From the NCBI GenBank assembly GCA_035490315.1, contig DATHET010000238.1, positions 1-8,633 on the forward strand: 8,633 bases of DNA, in the 5' to 3' direction. Source of the stretch: JADJQU01 sp035490315 (GTDB taxonomy: Bacteria; Planctomycetota; UBA1135; GCA-002686595). This document shows, one piece after another, positions 5,418 through 8,633 of this stretch (position 1 is its first letter; the number at the start of each line of letters is the position of its first letter). The position numbers and the translations under genes were made by a program. Below the pieces are notes generated by a model. It had not been told where the DNA came from, made no database searches, and saw nothing but the letters and a program-made list of their open reading frames with translations.

Positions 5418-6482
5418 ATGATCCTGCGCGACCTGATGCGTCTGCTCGGCTCCGCGAGGCGCGACGGCCGGAACCTGAGTTCCGACGAGGCTTACCGCGC
5501 CTTCGAGCTGCTCTGCTCGGGCGGCCAGAGCGAGATCCAGATCGGCGCTTTCCTGATCGCACTGCGCTGGAAGGGCGTGACGGTGGACGAGCTCACGGCT
5601 TTCGCGCGAGCTGCGCGCGCCCTGGCCACGATCCCTTGCCGCGGGATGGAAGACCTGGTCGTGGTCTCGCCGCCGCACGATGGATTCGATCACGTTCCGC
5701 CGCTGGAGACCGCGGCGGGAATCGTCGCGGCCGGCGCGGGGATCAAGGTCCTGATCGTCTCGGATCGCTGCGTTCCGCCCAAGCGCGGATTGACCGCCGC
5801 GAGCGTGCTCGAAGCCCTGGGCCTGTCGATGACCTGGGATCCGGCGGAGGCTGAGCACTGGGTCGACAAGGCAGGCTTCGCGGTGGTGTCGGCGTCGGGG
5901 ATGCTGCCCGGGCTGATGGGATTGCGGCGCGTGCGCGGCGAGATCGGCGTGCGCACGCCCCTGGCGACGATCGAGAAGCTGATCGCGCCGCCGAATGCAG
6001 CGATCATCACCGGTGCCCAGGCCGGTCCGGTGCTCGGGATGGCGGTGGAGGTCCTCGCCAACCTCGGCCACTCGCGCGGGCTCGCGGTCCAAGGCGCGGA
6101 GGGCGGCGTGATTCCCTACTTGACCAAGCGCACGCGCGGGATCGAGCTCACCGGCTCGCACCAGGTGCCTCTGTCGATCGAGCCCGCCGATTTCGGACTC
6201 GACGAGTGCCACGAGCCCGATCTGCCGATGTTCGGACCCCCGGACGACGGCTACGGGACGGGCGACAATCCGCTCCTGGTCCAGGCTTGCGGCGAAGTCA
6301 CACGCGCGGCGATCTCCGGAGAAACAAGTCCTGCCCGCAGCGCTACGCTCCTCGGCGCGGCCTTGATGCTCAAGACCGCGGGTCGTGCCCACACGGTGGC
6401 CGACGGCGTCTCTCTCGCCTGTGAATCGATCGACTCCGGAGCTGCGCGCCGCGTGATCGAGCGCCTGCGCTCCATGGCCTAA
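5418..6482 (+). CDS. TrpD-like (YbiB/TrpD2-type) protein without PRPP-binding motifs
   Basis: 354 aa from ATG 5418; a TTG at 5379 would add 13 residues that look unlike the family. The fold follows anthranilate phosphoribosyltransferase: an N-terminal helical domain (LLCSGGQSEIQIGAFLIALRWKGVTVDEL, 31-59, read in parts), then an ETAAGIVAAGAG helix (97-108), ASVLEALGL (128-136), GEIGVRTPLATIEKL (174-188), and the end motif SIEPADFGL (253-261). True TrpD has GTGGD, KHGNR and a Mg-binding Asp-Glu pair. Here those places read SPPHDGF, VSDRCVPPKR and VQGAEGG. It therefore cannot be assigned anthranilate phosphoribosyltransferase activity. YbiB/TrpD2 proteins share this loss, and E. coli YbiB binds nucleic acid, which makes that the nearest analogy. 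No other trp gene is nearby. The transposon inserted about 90 bases before this start and may have separated it from its promoter. Confidence 0.82.
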   Translation: MILRDLMRLLGSARRDGRNLSSDEAYRAFELLCSGGQSEIQIGAFLIALRWKGVTVDELTAFARAARALATIPCRGMEDLVVVSPPHDGFDHVPPLETAAGIVAAGAGIKVLIVSDRCVPPKRGLTAASVLEALGLSMTWDPAEAEHWVDKAGFAVVSASGMLPGLMGLRRVRGEIGVRTPLATIEKLIAPPNAAIITGAQAGPVLGMAVEVLANLGHSRGLAVQGAEGGVIPYLTKRTRGIELTGSHQVPLSIEPADFGLDECHEPDLPMFGPPDDGYGTGDNPLLVQACGEVTRAAISGETSPARSATLLGAALMLKTAGRAHTVADGVSLACESIDSGAARRVIERLRSMA

Positions 6483-6496
6483 TAGCATTGAAAACG

Positions 6497-6527
6497 TCGC
6501 CGATTCGACCTGCGCGCGAGTCGGCGA
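6497..6527 (+). terminator. Strong stem-loop after the TrpD-like gene
   Basis: TCGCCGATTCG (6497-6507) pairs with CGAGTCGGCGA (6517-6527): 11 pairs including one G-U, with a 9-base loop. It starts 15 bases after the stop. No T-tract follows, so it could be a 3' stabiliser or a weak terminator rather than a classical intrinsic one. Confidence 0.45.
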
Positions 6528-6573
6528 ACCAGCGTCGGACCAATGCCGTGCTCAGCGGCCGAGGAACCCAGCC

Positions 6574-7788
6574 ATGAAGAACTTCAGCCTGTCCTTGTTC
6601 TGCCTGTTCGGACTTGGCGCCTGCTGCTGCTGTCGAGGAGCGGCGCCGACGCAGACCCCGGCGACGGAAAAAACGGCCGACCAGGCACCTTCGAAAGCCG
6701 CGATGGTCGCGGAGCCGCCCGCAGCCGTCGGAGGCCCTGCGAACCTCTCGGCTCGAACGAAGGATCACGACGCTGCTCAGCCTCCCAAGGCAACCGCCCC
6801 TGTCGATGCCTCGCATGTTCGCACCGCCTACGGCGACGCGCTCCAGTGGCTCGAGTCGCATCAGCGCGACGATGGCAGTTGGGAAGGGGACGAGAAGGGA
6901 AAGATCAACCAGGTCGGCTTGACCGGCCTCGCGCTGCTCGCTTTGCAATCCGACGGCAGCACGACGAAGAGCGGCGCCCACGCCAAGTCCGTCGCGCGCG
7001 GCATCGATTGGCTGGCCAGTCAGCAGGATCCCGAGCTGGGCCTGATCGGCGCGCTCGTCGGGCATTCCTACGCTTACGACCACGCGATCGCGACTCAGGC
7101 GATGTGCGTCGCGCTGAGCGCCGCTCCCGACGACAAGCTGCGCAAATCGTCCCAGGAAGCCGTGAACTTCATCACGCGCATGCGCAATCCCTACAGCGCC
7201 TGGCGCTACACCTATCCGCCGACCGGCGACAGCGACACCTCGGTGACCGGTTGGATGATCGAAGCCCTGGTTGCGGCGCAAGCTGCCGGCCTCTCGATCG
7301 ACCCGGAAGCCTATGTCGGCGCGAAACAATGGATCGAGGACGTCACCGATCCCGCGACGGCTCGCGTCGGCTACGACACGATCGGATCGACTTCCTCGCG
7401 CATCACCGGCTTGAACGACCAGTTCCCGACGGACCAGCACGAAGCGATGACGGCGTCGGGAATGGTCACGCGCATGAACACGGGCACGCTGGCCGATCCC
7501 ATGCTGCCGAGGCACGCGCTGCTCTTGCAGAAGCATCCGCCGGAGTGGGACCCCGAGTCGAAGCTGGTCGACGAGTACTACTGGTACTTCGGATCCAAGG
7601 CGATGCATCGGCTGGGTGGGAAGAGCTGGGATACCTGGCGCGAGTCCGCGCAGCGGGCGTTGGTGACCGGCCAGCAACGCTCCGGCGAGGCCAAGGGTTC
7701 CTGGGACCCCGCCGGACCCTGGGGCTTCGCGGGCGGCCGCGTCTACGCGACCTCGCTGAATGCCCTCAGCCTGTCGACGATGCTGTGA
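6574..7788 (+). CDS. Lipoprotein with squalene/terpene-cyclase-like alpha-alpha fold
   Basis: 404 aa; ATG 6574 has GAGGA 8 bases before it. The N-terminus is a lipoprotein signal peptide with lipobox LGAC, putative lipidated Cys17, followed by three more Cys. A Pro/Ala-rich linker (22-78) precedes a prenyltransferase/squalene-oxidase repeat domain (about 81-404). The domain has the repeat signature HQRDDGSW (96-103), a second LASQQDPELGL (147-157), GDSDTSVTGWMIEAL (218-232) and a final GSWDPAGPWGFAGGRVYATSL (375-395, read in parts). The GDSDTS motif sits where squalene-hopene cyclases have DxDDTA, so the catalytic acid motif is not intact. Planctomycetes carry many such exported cyclase-like proteins of unknown role. 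Export as a lipoprotein argues against cytosolic hopanoid synthesis. The stop overlaps the GTG of the next gene (GTGA). Confidence 0.85.
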   Translation: MKNFSLSLFCLFGLGACCCCRGAAPTQTPATEKTADQAPSKAAMVAEPPAAVGGPANLSARTKDHDAAQPPKATAPVDASHVRTAYGDALQWLESHQRDDGSWEGDEKGKINQVGLTGLALLALQSDGSTTKSGAHAKSVARGIDWLASQQDPELGLIGALVGHSYAYDHAIATQAMCVALSAAPDDKLRKSSQEAVNFITRMRNPYSAWRYTYPPTGDSDTSVTGWMIEALVAAQAAGLSIDPEAYVGAKQWIEDVTDPATARVGYDTIGSTSSRITGLNDQFPTDQHEAMTASGMVTRMNTGTLADPMLPRHALLLQKHPPEWDPESKLVDEYYWYFGSKAMHRLGGKSWDTWRESAQRALVTGQQRSGEAKGSWDPAGPWGFAGGRVYATSLNALSLSTML

Positions 7789-8330
7789 TCGACCTTTCCT
7801 GGCGTTTCGATTCCTGGTTCGACGCACTGCCGCGTTCTCCCAAGGAGCGCGGCAGTGTTCATGGTCTCGTGCTGCGCACCGGACATGGCCTGCGCGAGAC
7901 GCCGGCGGAGATCGAATTGGTGAAGGGCGCCGGCGCGGTGGGGGATGCGTGGAGCTCCCATCCGCACAGCGAAGCGGGCAACGAGCTGGCCATGATCAAT
8001 GTGCACGTGCTGCGCGCCGTGTGCGAAGGCGACGAAGCTCGCATGGCACTGTCGGGAGACAATCTGCACGTCGATCTCGATCTCAGTGAGGAGAATCTGC
8101 CAGTCGGGACACGTTTGGAAGTCGGCGAGGCTCTTCTGCGCGTGTCCGAGCTTCCGCATCGGCCTTGCAAGCACTTCGTCGAGCGCTTCGGAGCCACCGC
8201 CGCCAAGCGCGTGGCGCGTGCGAACCGCCGTGGACAGCGCGCGCGCGGCGTGCTGTGCACGATCGAACGCGGCGGCCGCGTGCGCCAGGGAGACCCGATC
8301 CGCGTGTTGCGCGATTTCACTCCGAAGTGA
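7785..8330 (+). CDS. MOSC-domain protein
   Basis: 181 aa from GTG 7785, which overlaps the lipoprotein stop as GTGA. The frame continues far upstream, but that part is a shadow of the lipoprotein gene. The order matches MOSC (molybdenum cofactor sulfurase C-terminal) domains: an N-terminal strand GSVHGLVLRTG (23-33), a central GDNLHVDLDLSEENLPVGTRLEVGEALLRVS region (91-121, read in parts), the conserved Cys in LPHRPCKHF (Cys128), and the final RGVLCTIERGGRVRQGDPIRV (154-174, read in parts). MOSC domains transfer or hold sulfur for molybdenum-cofactor or related ligands through this Cys. It has no signal peptide, so it is cytoplasmic, unlike its coupled partner; the reason for the pairing is unknown. 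Size is typical of stand-alone MOSC proteins. Confidence 0.85.
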   Translation: MIDLSWRFDSWFDALPRSPKERGSVHGLVLRTGHGLRETPAEIELVKGAGAVGDAWSSHPHSEAGNELAMINVHVLRAVCEGDEARMALSGDNLHVDLDLSEENLPVGTRLEVGEALLRVSELPHRPCKHFVERFGATAAKRVARANRRGQRARGVLCTIERGGRVRQGDPIRVLRDFTPK

Positions 8331-8354
8331 GCGGTCGAAGAACGAGCTTCTGAC

Positions 8355-8391
8355 GAATCAGGCGGCTTGATTCAGGCCGACGCGCTCGGCC
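8355..8391 (+). terminator. Two adjacent small hairpins after the MOSC gene
   Basis: GAATCA (8355-8360) pairs with TGATTC (8368-8373) around a 7-base loop. It is followed at once by GGCCGA (8375-8380) and TCGGCC (8386-8391) around a 5-base loop. Both stems are perfect 6-mers. They begin 25 bases after the stop in a 150-base non-coding gap. No T-tract follows, so terminator function is tentative. Confidence 0.4.
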
Positions 8392-8480
8392 GCAGAATTC
8401 CAGGAGCAGTGAATCGGATTGTGCCCCTGAAAGCAGATGCCGCTTCCGATCCCAAGAACCTCGAGAAGGCGCCGGGCGTG

Positions 8481-8633
8481 ATGACTTCACGTCAGGACCA
8501 GCTGCGCTTCCTCCTGTCGTACTTCACCGATCAAGCCAACTACCCGCTGATCCGCGCCCAGACCCCGACCGCGATGGGCCGGCTCCTGCGCGGCGTCGAC
8601 GACTCGGCGGACTTCACGCTCCGGGCGACGGTC
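8481..8633 (+). CDS. Start of a protein of unknown function, 3' partial
   Basis: An open frame runs to the window edge. ATG 8481 gives 51 residues beginning MTSRQDQLRFLLSYF. GAGAAGG at 8463-8469 supports it or the adjacent GTG at 8478. An upstream in-frame GTG at 8409 follows AGGAG by only 2 bases and would add 24 residues, so the start is uncertain. The visible part is helical, with hydrophobic LRFLLSYF and MGRLLRGVDD; there is no signal peptide. Too little is present to name a family. Confidence 0.5.
   Translation, partial: MTSRQDQLRFLLSYFTDQANYPLIRAQTPTAMGRLLRGVDDSADFTLRATV

Noticed and set aside
6543..7784. Upstream part of the long frame leading into the MOSC gene
   Set aside because: The translation is Arg-rich with no domain, typical of a GC-rich shadow. 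The lipoprotein gene in the other frame has a signal peptide and a family match. MOSC starts at GTG 7785.

Overview
The window is GC-rich bacterial DNA with dense genes, 4-base start/stop overlaps, exported proteins with long Lys/Glu tracts, and a squalene-cyclase-like lipoprotein. Together these suggest a planctomycete (Planctomycetota) or a close relative. That placement is an inference from gene style only: no marker gene is present.

Layout. (1) Positions 2-2514 hold two translationally coupled amidohydrolase-family genes. The first is cut by the window edge, and both have lost recognisable metal-ligand motifs where these can be judged. (2) Positions 2635-5319 are a complete 2,685-bp IS1595-family (ISXO2-like) transposon. 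It has about 63-bp terminal inverted repeats and a perfect 8-bp target duplication, CCAGGGTG, at 2627-2634 and 5320-5327. Besides a zinc-ribbon DDE transposase it carries four other candidate genes: a stand-alone Cas2/SinR-like protein, a 74-aa minus-strand protein, a 55-aa basic protein overlapping the transposase stop, and a minus-strand 230-aa membrane protein. A third partial copy of the terminal repeat lies just before the transposase gene, next to a palindrome-rich intergenic control region. (3) Positions 5418-8330 are chromosomal: a TrpD-like protein without the phosphoribosyltransferase motifs, then a lipoprotein with a squalene/terpene-cyclase fold coupled to a MOSC-domain protein. 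(4) From about 8481 a further gene begins and runs off the end.

How it fits together. The transposon landed cleanly in the intergenic space between the second amidohydrolase gene and the TrpD-like gene and broke neither. Its gene order, which is Cas2-like (+), 74-aa ORF (-), transposase (+) with 55-aa ORF (+), then membrane protein (-), gives two convergent pairs around a divergent promoter region. This cargo layout is the least ordinary part of the window. The chromosomal genes share a theme of enzyme folds with altered catalytic residues.
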